A stretch of 7,995 nt of DNA from Aliikangiella sp964411875 (GCA_964411875.1 CAYPMT010000104.1:1-7995), one strand, 5' to 3'. Positions 1 through 7,126 are shown, counted from the stretch's first letter. The notes: generated by a model from the sequence alone, not told the origin. Program-made: numbers and translations.

Positions 1-789
1 AGTGAAGCGCAAAAAGCCCATAATGAACAATGGAAAGATCAGCTGTCTGAGCAGCACAATATTCCAGGTTATCCAACCGTATTTCTGACAGACTCTTCTG
101 TAAACGCCTATGGATTGACGGGTTTTCAAGGTGAAACGCCTCAAGAGTTTATAGAAAAACTAGAGAAAATGCCTACACAAAAAACCGCTGTCGCTGAATT
201 ATCAGCTAAGATAGCTAAAGCCTCAGGGCTTGAGAAGGCGAAGTTATTGGATAAGCTTTTAGGCTATAATGGTGAAGGGGTAACTATTAGCGATGTTGCT
301 GCAAAAGAGCAAGAAATTATTAGTTTAGCAAAAGGAAAAGATGAGACGCTTTATAATAAATACACAACTTTGAAAACGGATAAAGCTATTGCATCAGATG
401 TAGATGCACTCAATGAAGCGACACAGATGGAACCAGCAGTAGAAATGTTATTAGAAGTACATGAGAAACATAAAGCGGTTAAGGATGGAGGCGGGCTTGA
501 CTATTTGCTTGGTAATCTTGGTGATTGTTTTATTAATACTAAAAGACCGAAAGAAGGCCTTGTTTTTATGGATACGATAATATCGGATAATAGTTATTCG
601 CTTTATATTCGTCAAGGAGCTCAGTTATATCAAGCAATAATTATGTATTTCGGCGATGAGAGTGATGAGAGTAGGATTGAACCTACTCTTGAGATGCTTG
701 AGAAAACCTTTGATATGGATCCAGAGAGTTCGCATGGAAAAAGAGCCGAAGAAATGATCCAAGGCATTTCACAAGAAGCCGGTATTTAA
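1..789 (+). CDS. Thioredoxin-fold protein with helical C-terminal region, 5'-truncated by window edge
   Basis: The reading frame is open from base 1 to the TAA at 787-789, so the start lies outside the window. A TTG at 115 opens a shorter frame but is not a credible start, because the coding similarity to the downstream paralog continues back to base 1. The visible 262 codons align with codons 114-374 of the neighbour at 970-2094, with a single one-codon indel near codons 135-145; by eye about two thirds of residues are identical. About 113 codons, including any signal peptide and the CxxC active site, are therefore missing. Visible are the cis-proline loop GYPTVFLTD (P25) that faces the active site in thioredoxin folds, then about 200 residues of charged, alpha-helical, TPR-like sequence. 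A single cysteine (codon 176, GDCFI) is shared with the paralog. By homology it should be an exported thiol-disulfide protein. Its substrate is unknown. Confidence 0.85.
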   Translation, partial: SEAQKAHNEQWKDQLSEQHNIPGYPTVFLTDSSVNAYGLTGFQGETPQEFIEKLEKMPTQKTAVAELSAKIAKASGLEKAKLLDKLLGYNGEGVTISDVAAKEQEIISLAKGKDETLYNKYTTLKTDKAIASDVDALNEATQMEPAVEMLLEVHEKHKAVKDGGGLDYLLGNLGDCFINTKRPKEGLVFMDTIISDNSYSLYIRQGAQLYQAIIMYFGDESDESRIEPTLEMLEKTFDMDPESSHGKRAEEMIQGISQEAGI

Positions 790-810
790 GAAGTAAAAAC
801 TTTTCCAGTT

Positions 811-848
811 AAAAAAGCCCTGAGCGATAAACTCAGGGCTTTTTTTTA
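811..848 (+). terminator. Rho-independent terminator of the first thioredoxin gene
   Basis: A perfect 9-bp stem, AGCCCTGAG (816-824) with CTCAGGGCT (832-840), encloses a 7-nt loop. It is preceded by an A-run and followed by an eight-T tract, starting 21 nt after the stop codon. The A and T runs can extend the stem, so it may work in both directions. The same stem occurs after the next gene. Confidence 0.93.
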
Positions 849-873
849 GTTAAACGAATTGTTGTTAATAACA

Positions 874-901
874 CTGAAAAAATTGTAAGCAAATGTATAG
901 A
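874..901 (+). promoter_or_regulatory. Weak candidate sigma70 promoter for the second thioredoxin gene
   Basis: After the preceding terminator the gene at 970 needs its own promoter. The best pair I see is CTGAAA (874-879; 4 of 6 to TTGACA) and TATAGA (896-901; 4 of 6 to TATAAT), separated by 16 bp. The region is AT-rich, so chance matches are likely, and other weak pairs exist, for example TTGTAA at 883. Confidence 0.25.
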
Positions 902-955
902 GTGGTTTTATTTATTAATAGCAACTTGTAGTATTCCATTTGTACCCTAACTTTC

Positions 956-960
956 AGGAA
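956..960 (+). promoter_or_regulatory. Ribosome binding site fixing the start at ATG 970
   Basis: AGGAA lies 9 nt before the ATG at 970. An upstream in-frame TTG at 940 would put ten residues in front of the lipoprotein signal and has no Shine-Dalgarno sequence at proper distance. ATG 970 is therefore preferred. Confidence 0.7.
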
Positions 961-969
961 TTTAATCAC

Positions 970-2094
970 ATGTTTAAACAGCTCTCTTTACTCTTGTTCG
1001 TTTTGTTTATGCTTGGCTGTGCTGAAACAAGTAATCAATCAGCATCCAATAGCCGTCAGGATTTGGTCAATAAAGTGGACTCACATCAAGATCCAGACAG
1101 TGGTCAATGGTTGAGCGATATGGAAAAGGCCCAGGTTCTGGCTCAGGCTCAAAATAAAAAGATTTTAATATTCCTGACAGGCTCAGATTGGTGCCATTAT
1201 TGTCAGCTCTTCGTGAAAGAAGTTTTGAGTCAACAAGCGTTTCTTGATTATGCTAAGGAAAAACTTGTTCTAGTCGAGTTAGATTTTCCTACAGAGAATG
1301 TTGAAATGAGCAAAGAGCAAAAGGCCCATAATGAAAAATGGGAAGCTCGATTGTCTGAGCATCACAACTTTCAAGGTTATCCAACGGTATTTCTGACAGA
1401 TTCTTCGGTAAATGTCTATGCATTTACTAGTCATCAGGGTGAAACCCCCCAAGAATATATAGAAAAACTGGAGAAAATGCCTGCACTAAAAGCCTTTATA
1501 GATGAGTTATCAGCTAAGGCCGCCAAAGCTTCAGGCCTTGAGAAGGCGAATTTATTGGATGAGCTTTTAGGTTATGAAGGCGAAGGGGTGACTATTAACG
1601 ATATTTCTGAAAAAGAGCAAGAAATTATTCGTTTAGCAGAAGGAAAGGATGAAGATCTTTATAAGATATATGTGGACCGTAGAATCGATAAGGCTATTCA
1701 ATCAGATGTGGACTCACTCTATAGTCAAGGGTTACCAGTAACTGTAGAGCTGCTCTTAGAAGTATATGAAAAACATAAAGCGATTAAAGCTGGAGGTGGG
1801 CTTGATTTTTTACTGAGTAATTTTGGTAGTTGTTTTATTGATAACCAAAGACCTAAAGAGGGTATTGCTTTTATGGATAAGATCATATCGGATAAAAGTT
1901 ATACTCAGTATATTCGTCAAGGAGCTTTGCTATATAAAGGGATGATTACGCTTTATGGCAATGAGAGTGATGAGAGTCGAATAGAACGAGCGATTGCGAT
2001 TTTTGAAAAAACCCTTGAGATCGAGCCAGTGAATGCGCATGGAGAAAAAGCGCAAGAAATACTCGAAAGCATTTCACAAGAGGCGGGTACTTAA
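970..2094 (+). CDS. Thioredoxin-family lipoprotein with CxxC active site and TPR-like C-terminus
   Basis: This 374-residue protein starts at ATG 970, just behind an AGGAA site. Residues 1-17 form a type II signal: K3, a Leu/Phe-rich core and FMLGC with C17 as the likely lipidated cysteine. The lipobox is imperfect, with Met at -3. Ala at +2 argues for the outer membrane rather than retention in the inner membrane. The thioredoxin fold spans about residues 45-160: the active site WCHYC (C75, C78) follows a beta strand ending in FLTGSD, and the cis-proline is P138 in GYPTVFLTD. This resembles the Thioredoxin_7/DUF255-like exported group. Residues about 170-374 are charged and helical, with a TPR-like stretch near 310-365 and one lone cysteine (C288) conserved in the upstream paralog. 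The likely role is periplasmic thiol-disulfide exchange or protein quality control. Substrate and redox partner cannot be read from the sequence. It has its own terminator and is probably transcribed alone. Confidence 0.88.
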   Translation: MFKQLSLLLFVLFMLGCAETSNQSASNSRQDLVNKVDSHQDPDSGQWLSDMEKAQVLAQAQNKKILIFLTGSDWCHYCQLFVKEVLSQQAFLDYAKEKLVLVELDFPTENVEMSKEQKAHNEKWEARLSEHHNFQGYPTVFLTDSSVNVYAFTSHQGETPQEYIEKLEKMPALKAFIDELSAKAAKASGLEKANLLDELLGYEGEGVTINDISEKEQEIIRLAEGKDEDLYKIYVDRRIDKAIQSDVDSLYSQGLPVTVELLLEVYEKHKAIKAGGGLDFLLSNFGSCFIDNQRPKEGIAFMDKIISDKSYTQYIRQGALLYKGMITLYGNESDESRIERAIAIFEKTLEIEPVNAHGEKAQEILESISQEAGT

Positions 2095-2154
2095 GAAGTA
2101 ACATTGTTTTAAGTTAACAAAAGCCCTGAGCTTGTAAACTCAGGGCTTTTTTTT
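1309..2154 (+). repeat. Tandem duplication, right copy (gene plus terminator)
   Basis: This is the partner of the copy at 1-848. The terminator stem is identical in both (AGCCCTGAG/CTCAGGGCT), but the loop differs (CGATAAA against CTTGTAAA). The sequence between stop codon and stem also differs in length. The matching portion presumably extends leftward to the start of the gene at 970, where the other copy is not visible. Confidence 0.85.
2119..2154 (+). terminator. Rho-independent terminator of the second thioredoxin gene
   Basis: AGCCCTGAG (2122-2130) pairs perfectly with CTCAGGGCT (2139-2147) around an 8-nt loop. It is followed by a run of about eight Ts, starting about 25 nt after the stop codon. 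Confidence 0.93.
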
Positions 2155-2225
2155 GTGCTTATTATTTGTTTTTATTTAGAACAAAGCCTATCTCGACAAA
2201 AAATCAAAAAAATGATATAAAAATC

Positions 2226-2255
2226 AAGACTAAAGATAAAAAAACACAGTATAAT
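2226..2255 (+). promoter_or_regulatory. Candidate sigma70 promoter upstream of the oxidoreductase operon
   Basis: A perfect TATAAT (2250-2255) lies in AT-rich DNA after the preceding terminator. The -35 is poor: AAGACT (2226-2231) keeps only the GAC core and sits 18 bp upstream. If the two sides of the gap are truly adjacent, it would drive the operon starting at 2432, with a leader of more than 160 nt. Confidence 0.4.
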
Positions 2256-2265
2256 TCAGGATCAT

Positions 2266-2294
2266 TTTAGTTAAATCTACTCAAGATTTAGTTA
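2266..2294. repeat. TTTAGTTA direct repeat with overlapping inverted repeat, next to the gap
   Basis: TTTAGTTA occurs at 2266-2273 and again at 2287-2294, with a 21-bp period (two helical turns). Overlapping it, TAAATCT (2272-2278) and AGATTTA (2284-2290) form a perfect 7-bp inverted repeat with a 5-nt centre, ACTCA. It sits just downstream of the TATAAT box, where a repressor could bind. It could also be the first units of a longer repeat that broke the assembly. Confidence 0.4.
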
Positions 2295-2394
2295 NNNNNN
2301 NNNNNNNNNNNNNNNNNNNNNNNNNNNNNNNNNNNNNNNNNNNNNNNNNNNNNNNNNNNNNNNNNNNNNNNNNNNNNNNNNNNNNNNNNNNNNN
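2295..2394. other. Assembly gap of exactly 100 Ns
   Basis: Bases 2295-2394 are all N. The round number 100 is the usual placeholder for a scaffold join of unknown length, so the true distance between the flanks is not known. Confidence 0.97.
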
Positions 2395-2420
2395 AAAGAA
2401 TAAGTGATTAAATTGTTGTT

Positions 2421-2426
2421 AGGGGA
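2421..2426 (+). promoter_or_regulatory. Ribosome binding site deciding the GTG start at 2432
   Basis: AGGGGA ends 5 nt before GTG 2432 but only 2 nt before the adjacent in-frame TTG 2429, which favours GTG. An in-frame TAG at 2420-2422 excludes any start farther upstream. Confidence 0.65.
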
Positions 2427-2431
2427 TATTG

Positions 2432-4204
2432 GTGAAACCAACAAATATTAAAAATCCTGAATATTTTCATAAAGTCGTTGACTGTCAATATGCTTGTCCA
2501 GCACATACGCCTGTACCAGAATATATTCGTCTGATTGCCGCTGGTCGTTATGATGATGCGTATATGATTAACTGGGAATCAAATGTTTTTCCTGGTGTAT
2601 TAGGTCGAGTTTGTGACAGGCCTTGTGAGCCAGCCTGTCGCCGTGGTCGAGTTGAAGAAGAGCCGGTGGCCATTTGTCGGTTAAAGCGGGTTGCGGCAGA
2701 TAATAAAACTGATATTAAAGATCGTCTCCCTGAAATCGCGCCTAAAAATGGTAAAAAAGTCGCTTTAATTGGTGCTGGTCCTGCTTCATTAACGGTAGCA
2801 CGAGGTTTAGCTCCCCTGGGTTATGACATTGACTTATTTGATGAGCAAGATGTTGGTGGTGGCTTTATGCGTAGCCAAATTCCTTCATTCCGATTGCCTT
2901 TAGAAGTTTTAAATGAAGAAGTGAATTACATTCTTGATATGGGTGTCGTGGCTCATTTCAAACATTATGTTGATAGTTTAAAAGCGTTACTTGATAAAGA
3001 TTATGATGCTATTTTTGTTGGCTCTGGCGCACCTAATGGTCGAGATTTAACTAAATTGCCTGGTCGTCAAGAAGGTGATGCCGGCATTCATGTTGGGATT
3101 AATTGGTTAGATGGCGTGGCTTTTGAACATACCAAATCAGTTGGAAAAAAAGTTCTTGTTTTAGGGGGTGGTAATACGGCTATGGATTGTTGCCGTACAG
3201 CCCGTCGACTGGGTGGTGAGGATGTGCGTATTGTTGTGCGTAGCCCGCGTGCAGATATGAAAGCATCGCCTTGGGAAATTGATGATGCAGTTGCAGAAGA
3301 TATTCCAATTTATGAAAACCATACACCCAAAGAGTTTGTTATAGAAAATGGCAAACTGGTTGGAATGAAATTTGAAAAAGTCCGTGCTGAATATGATGAC
3401 AAGGGCAAACGAAGTTTAGTGCCGACTGGTGAAGACTTAGTTTTTATGGAAGCCGATGAAGTCCTTATTGCCATTGGTCAAGATAATGCATTCCCATGGA
3501 TTGAAAGAGATATTGGTTTAGACTTTGGTGAGTGGGATATGCCGATTGTAGATAAAACTACTTTCCAATCAACCAATAAAAAAGTTTTCTTTGGTGGCGA
3601 TGCCGCTTTTGGCCCTTCTAACATTATTACGTCGGTTGCTCATGGTCATCAAGCTGCTATTTCTATTCATAAGTTTTGTCAGGGCGAAAAAGTTGATGAG
3701 CGTCTTGAGCCAGGTGTTAATTTACTTAGTCAAAAAATGGGTTTCCATGAGTGGACTTACGATAACCATATTGATCATGATAAACGCCATTTAGTACCAC
3801 ATGTTGATAAAGAAACGGCTATTAGTAATTTAAAGCTTGAGGTTGAAAAAGGCTTTGACCAAGACCTTGGTTATGAAGAAGCGATGCGCTGCTTAAACTG
3901 TGATGTACAAACCGTGTTTACTGATAATTTATGTATCGAGTGTGATGCTTGCGCAGATGTTTGTCCCACTAAGTGTATTAATTTTATCGATAACGGTGAA
4001 GAAGACGATCTTCGAGGTCGACTACTAGCGCCGGCGAATGATACTAGCCAAGACCTGTATGTTTCAGGTGAATTAAAAACAACCCGAGTTATGGTTAAAG
4101 ATGAGAATGTTTGCCTACATTGTGGTCTGTGTTCAGAACGTTGTCCTACAGCTGCGTGGGATATGCAGAAGTTTACCTATTCAGTGACTAAGGCAGGCAG
4201 TTAA
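2432..4204 (+). CDS. GltD-type FAD/NAD(P) oxidoreductase with C-terminal 2[4Fe-4S] ferredoxin domain
   Basis: This is a 590-residue cytoplasmic flavoprotein related to the glutamate synthase small subunit. The N-terminal iron-sulfur helical domain has C18 and C22 (CQYACPAHTPVPEYI), then C61, C65 and C69 (CDRPCEPACRR), and C82. The upstream CxxC of classical GltD/DPYD is absent. The FAD-binding motif GAGPAS is at 114-119, and the NAD(P)-binding motif GGGNTA at 245-250 is followed by R270 and R273, which suggests NADPH preference. The second flavin motif (GGD at 388-390, GP at 394-395) is also present. At the C-terminus, CLNC (487-490) precedes two ferredoxin motifs, CxxCxxCxxxC at 501-511 and 561-571, so two [4Fe-4S] clusters are expected. 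Because korA follows 2 nt later and neither Kor subunit carries a ferredoxin domain, I infer that it moves electrons between KorAB and NAD(P). Glutamate synthesis is unlikely, as no gltB is present. Stand-alone NADPH:ferredoxin reductase activity is an alternative. Confidence 0.85.
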   Translation: MKPTNIKNPEYFHKVVDCQYACPAHTPVPEYIRLIAAGRYDDAYMINWESNVFPGVLGRVCDRPCEPACRRGRVEEEPVAICRLKRVAADNKTDIKDRLPEIAPKNGKKVALIGAGPASLTVARGLAPLGYDIDLFDEQDVGGGFMRSQIPSFRLPLEVLNEEVNYILDMGVVAHFKHYVDSLKALLDKDYDAIFVGSGAPNGRDLTKLPGRQEGDAGIHVGINWLDGVAFEHTKSVGKKVLVLGGGNTAMDCCRTARRLGGEDVRIVVRSPRADMKASPWEIDDAVAEDIPIYENHTPKEFVIENGKLVGMKFEKVRAEYDDKGKRSLVPTGEDLVFMEADEVLIAIGQDNAFPWIERDIGLDFGEWDMPIVDKTTFQSTNKKVFFGGDAAFGPSNIITSVAHGHQAAISIHKFCQGEKVDERLEPGVNLLSQKMGFHEWTYDNHIDHDKRHLVPHVDKETAISNLKLEVEKGFDQDLGYEEAMRCLNCDVQTVFTDNLCIECDACADVCPTKCINFIDNGEEDDLRGRLLAPANDTSQDLYVSGELKTTRVMVKDENVCLHCGLCSERCPTAAWDMQKFTYSVTKAGS

Positions 4205-4206
4205 TC

Positions 4207-6060
4207 ATGAGTATTAAAGCAGTTAATGATTTTGTTATTCGCTTTGCGAATGTTAATGGCACAGGTTCGGCTAGTGCAAATAATATGTTTTCTAAAGCCG
4301 TTTTTAGAATGGGTGTTTTTGTTAGTCCAAAAAATATTTTTCCATCCAACATTCAAGGTTTACCCACTTGGTTTGAAGTGAGAGTAAATGAAAAAGGGTA
4401 TTTGGGTAGTCGTGGCGATATTGATTTTGTAGTTGCTATTAATGGTGAAACATTAAGAGAAGATTACGATACGTTAATTTCCGGCGGTTATTTTTTATAT
4501 GATTCAACTAAAGCTTTGCCTCGTGAGTTTCAACGGGACGATGTTGTTGAAATTGGAATTCCCTTAACTCAAATGTGTATTGAAAATTATACCAATCCTC
4601 GTCAAAGACAATTATTTAAAAATATTATTTATGTTGGTGCGCTAGCTTATTTGTTTGATATGGAATTTGAAGTATTAACCGATATGGTTAAACAACAGTT
4701 CGCTAAAAAAGAAAAACTGATTCCACCTAATATTGGTGCTTTAGAGCTTGGTTATAATTATGCCAAAGAGCATTTTGAAAATGTTTGTCATTTAAAAGTT
4801 CAACGAAGAGATGTTGTTGGTGATTTTATTATGACAACGGGTAATAGCGCGACAGCATTAGGAGCTCTCTATGGTGGCGCAACGGTTGTTGGTTGGTACC
4901 CTATTACACCATCAACCTCTGTCGTAGAAGCCTTTGAAAAATATGCTAAACAATATCGATTAGATGATGAAGGTAAAAATAAATTTGCTATTTTGCAGGC
5001 AGAAGATGAACTAGCTGCGATCGGCATGGCAATTGGTGCCAACTGGAATGGTGCCCGTGGGTTTACAGCGACGTCTGGACCAGGTGTTTCATTAATGAGT
5101 GAGTTTTTAGGTTTAGCTTATTTTGCTGAAGTGCCTGTTGTATTAGTTGATGTTCAACGCAGTGGGCCAAGTACCGGTATGCCAACGCGAACCCAACAAT
5201 CCGATATCGCGCCTGCGGCTTATGCATCTCATGGTGATACGAAACAAGTTTTATTAATTCCTTGCGATCCGGCGGAATGTTTTGAAATGGGCGCTCAGTC
5301 TTTTGATTTAGCTGACCGTTTGCAAACGCCGGTTATTATCATGTCGGATCTTGACCTTGGTATGAATGATTATATGAGCCGACCTTTTCAATGGGATGAT
5401 AATCGTTGCCATGACCGAGGCAAAGTACTTAACGAGGAACAGCTCGAAAAAATGAAAGAACGTTGGGGTCGCTATAAAGATGTTGATGGTGACGGTATTG
5501 GTTATCGAACTTATCCAGGCACTCATCCAACTAAGGGTTCTTATTTTACTCGTGGCACATCACGCACAGCTTATGCGGCTTACACAGAAAATGGCGATGA
5601 ATATTCTGTCAATATGAAACGTCTGTTAAGAAAGTGGGAAACAGCAAAAGGATTAGTGCCTCAACCACAAATTAAATATCGTGATAAAAAATCTAAAGTG
5701 GGTGCAATATTTTATGGAACCAGCGCACAAGCGAGTTATGAAGCTTTAGATGGTTTAGAGGCCGATGGTATAAAAATTAATACTTGCAGAATTAAAGCCT
5801 TTCCATTTCAGGACAACATTGGTGAGTTTATTCAACAACATGACACAGTGTTTGTTATTGAACAAAATCGTGATGGACAAATGCGAAGCTTATTAATTAA
5901 TGAGTTTAATTTTGGTACAAAACGTTTAATACCTATTTTAAATATTGATGGCATGCCTATTCGAGCTCGTCGAATTAAACGTAAAATTGAACAAATTTTA
6001 AATGGTGAAGATGTCAGTCCTTTTACTGATGCAAAAGGTATTGAAGAGGTTGAAGTATGA
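4207..6060 (+). CDS. korA: 2-oxoacid:ferredoxin oxidoreductase, fused gamma-alpha subunit (KorA-type)
   Basis: This 617-residue subunit has the gamma domain at about 1-195 (starting FVIRFANVNGTGSASAN) fused in front of the alpha/PYR domain. The PYR domain shows YPITPSTS (231-238, substrate/CoA-facing loop), QAEDELAAIG (264-273, with the Glu pair that supplies the TPP-activating carboxylate), TSGPG (289-293) and GPSTGMPTRTQQSD (320-333). A family-typical segment DVDGDGIGYRTYPGTHP (425-441) and FTRGT follow, and a C-terminal domain II (about 495-605) ends the protein. This gamma-alpha order and the length match the KorA family known from Mycobacterium KorAB and many other bacteria. With KorB it should convert 2-oxoglutarate (or another 2-oxoacid) plus CoA to acyl-CoA and CO2 with release of two low-potential electrons. 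Substrate choice is inferred from the family rather than proven. ATG 4207 follows the previous stop by 2 nt with only a weak AAGGCAGG upstream, so translation is probably coupled. Confidence 0.9.
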   Translation: MSIKAVNDFVIRFANVNGTGSASANNMFSKAVFRMGVFVSPKNIFPSNIQGLPTWFEVRVNEKGYLGSRGDIDFVVAINGETLREDYDTLISGGYFLYDSTKALPREFQRDDVVEIGIPLTQMCIENYTNPRQRQLFKNIIYVGALAYLFDMEFEVLTDMVKQQFAKKEKLIPPNIGALELGYNYAKEHFENVCHLKVQRRDVVGDFIMTTGNSATALGALYGGATVVGWYPITPSTSVVEAFEKYAKQYRLDDEGKNKFAILQAEDELAAIGMAIGANWNGARGFTATSGPGVSLMSEFLGLAYFAEVPVVLVDVQRSGPSTGMPTRTQQSDIAPAAYASHGDTKQVLLIPCDPAECFEMGAQSFDLADRLQTPVIIMSDLDLGMNDYMSRPFQWDDNRCHDRGKVLNEEQLEKMKERWGRYKDVDGDGIGYRTYPGTHPTKGSYFTRGTSRTAYAAYTENGDEYSVNMKRLLRKWETAKGLVPQPQIKYRDKKSKVGAIFYGTSAQASYEALDGLEADGIKINTCRIKAFPFQDNIGEFIQQHDTVFVIEQNRDGQMRSLLINEFNFGTKRLIPILNIDGMPIRARRIKRKIEQILNGEDVSPFTDAKGIEEVEV

Positions 6061-7109
6061 GTTATTTAAAGTCTGATTTTAGACATCCCGATTCACCTAA
6101 GAATTCGCTCGGTTATACCGAAGCTAATTATGAAGGTGCACTATCCACTTTATGTGCCGGTTGTGGACATGATTCAATTAGTGGATCAATTGTTAAAGCC
6201 TGTTTTGATTTGGCAATAGAGCCGCATAAAGTTGCAAAAGTTTCAGGGATTGGTTGCTCTTCTAAAACCCCCACGTATTTTTTATCTAAATCACATGGCT
6301 TTAACTCTGTGCATGGACGTATGCCATCAGTCATTACTGGTGCCAATATGGGTAACCGTAATTTAACTTATATTGGTGTTTCTGGTGATGGTGATACGGC
6401 ATCTATTGGTATGGGGCAGTTTATGCACCTGGTTCGTCGTAATGTTAATATGATTTATATTTGTATGAACAATGGTGTTTATGGCCTCACCAAAGGACAA
6501 GATTCTGCAACCAGTGATGTTGGCAGTGCTAGCAAAACTGGTGTGCCTAATTTATATGAACCAATGGATCTTTGTGAGTTAGCTATTTCGTTAGGTTCAG
6601 GTTATGTTGCAAGAAGTTTCTCGGGCGATAAAGATCAATTAGTACCATTAATAAAAGGTGCGATTAAGCATAATGGTTTTGCATTAATTGACTGTGTTTC
6701 ACCTTGCGTCACATTTAACAATACACCTAAGTCGACTAAAAGTTATGAGTGGATCCGTGATCATAAAGAGGCTACTAATACGCTTGATTTAGTACCCCAT
6801 GAACAAGAAATTAAAGTGCAAGATCCTAAAAGTTTAAATGAATCTATTACGCTACATGATGGAACAACTTTAAACTTACGTCGTCAACCAGACTCATTAG
6901 ATATTAGAAGTCGCGAGTCAGTATTAATAGCTTTAGAAGAAGCTAAAGTACAGCAGCAGGTTTTAACGGGTTTACTTCATTTAAATACAGATTCACGCAA
7001 TACTCATGAAATGATTAATACTACTGAGCAGTCATTGAACGAAATGACTCAAGAGCAACTTTGTCCAGGTTCGGATGTTTTAGAGGCAATCAACGAAAGT
7101 TTACGATAG
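6057..7109 (+). CDS. korB: 2-oxoacid:ferredoxin oxidoreductase, TPP-binding beta subunit (KorB-type)
   Basis: This 350-residue subunit completes the enzyme. CAGCGH (C33, C36), GIGCSS (C67) and CVSPC (C217) give the four cysteines expected for the single [4Fe-4S] cluster near the TPP. The TPP/Mg motif is GDGD (110-113) with NN at 138-139, followed by YGLTKGQ, which is common to KorB/PorB proteins. HGRMPSVITGANM (86-98) is also family-typical. The tail (about 300-350, with LCPGS and EAINESLR) matches the longer KorB form paired with gamma-alpha fusions. Its ATG overlaps the korA stop in ATGA, so the two are very probably translationally coupled and made in equal amounts. No separate delta (ferredoxin) subunit gene lies nearby; the ferredoxin domain of the first operon gene may replace it. 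Confidence 0.92.
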   Translation: MSYLKSDFRHPDSPKNSLGYTEANYEGALSTLCAGCGHDSISGSIVKACFDLAIEPHKVAKVSGIGCSSKTPTYFLSKSHGFNSVHGRMPSVITGANMGNRNLTYIGVSGDGDTASIGMGQFMHLVRRNVNMIYICMNNGVYGLTKGQDSATSDVGSASKTGVPNLYEPMDLCELAISLGSGYVARSFSGDKDQLVPLIKGAIKHNGFALIDCVSPCVTFNNTPKSTKSYEWIRDHKEATNTLDLVPHEQEIKVQDPKSLNESITLHDGTTLNLRRQPDSLDIRSRESVLIALEEAKVQQQVLTGLLHLNTDSRNTHEMINTTEQSLNEMTQEQLCPGSDVLEAINESLR

Positions 7110-7118
7110 TTTATTTGC

Positions 7119-7126
7119 AAGAGGAA
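7119..7126 (+). promoter_or_regulatory. Ribosome binding site of dapB
   Basis: AAGAGGAA lies 6 nt before TTG 7133 and 9 nt before GTG 7136. Either start is compatible. The long frame that opens at 7061 inside korB is not needed and has no such site. Confidence 0.6.

Larger units (their letters stand above)
1..848 (+). repeat. Tandem duplication, left copy (gene plus terminator)
   Basis: Bases 1-789 align colinearly with 1309-2094, and the similarity continues past the stop codon through TTAAGAAGTAA into the terminator. This shows duplication of gene and 3' region as one unit. The copies have diverged substantially at nucleotide and protein level, so the event is not very recent. The left end of the unit lies outside the window. 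Confidence 0.85.
2095..2431. other. Gene-free interval between thioredoxin gene and oxidoreductase operon
   Basis: This interval of about 337 bases holds the terminator at 2119-2154, an AT-rich promoter-like stretch (about 2160-2260), a small repeat (2266-2294) and the 100-N gap. It ends with 37 bases of leader carrying a ribosome binding site. I see no ORF, tRNA or structured RNA in the readable bases. Sequence hidden in the gap could hold anything, including a gene. Confidence 0.8.

Noticed and set aside
115..117. TTG at 115 as the start of the first gene
   Set aside because: Homology to the paralog continues upstream in frame to base 1, including the thioredoxin cis-proline, so this is an internal codon.
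3591..3794. 67-codon + strand frame inside the GltD-like gene
   Set aside because: It is an out-of-frame shadow of a well-supported coding region, with no ribosome binding site and a sequence resembling nothing I recognise.
5308..5526. 72-codon antisense frame inside korA
   Set aside because: It overlaps conserved KorA sequence on the opposite strand and has no independent start signal.
6128..6346. 72-codon antisense frame inside korB
   Set aside because: It is a complement of the conserved CAGCGH-to-GRMPS region of KorB; the open frame follows from codon use.
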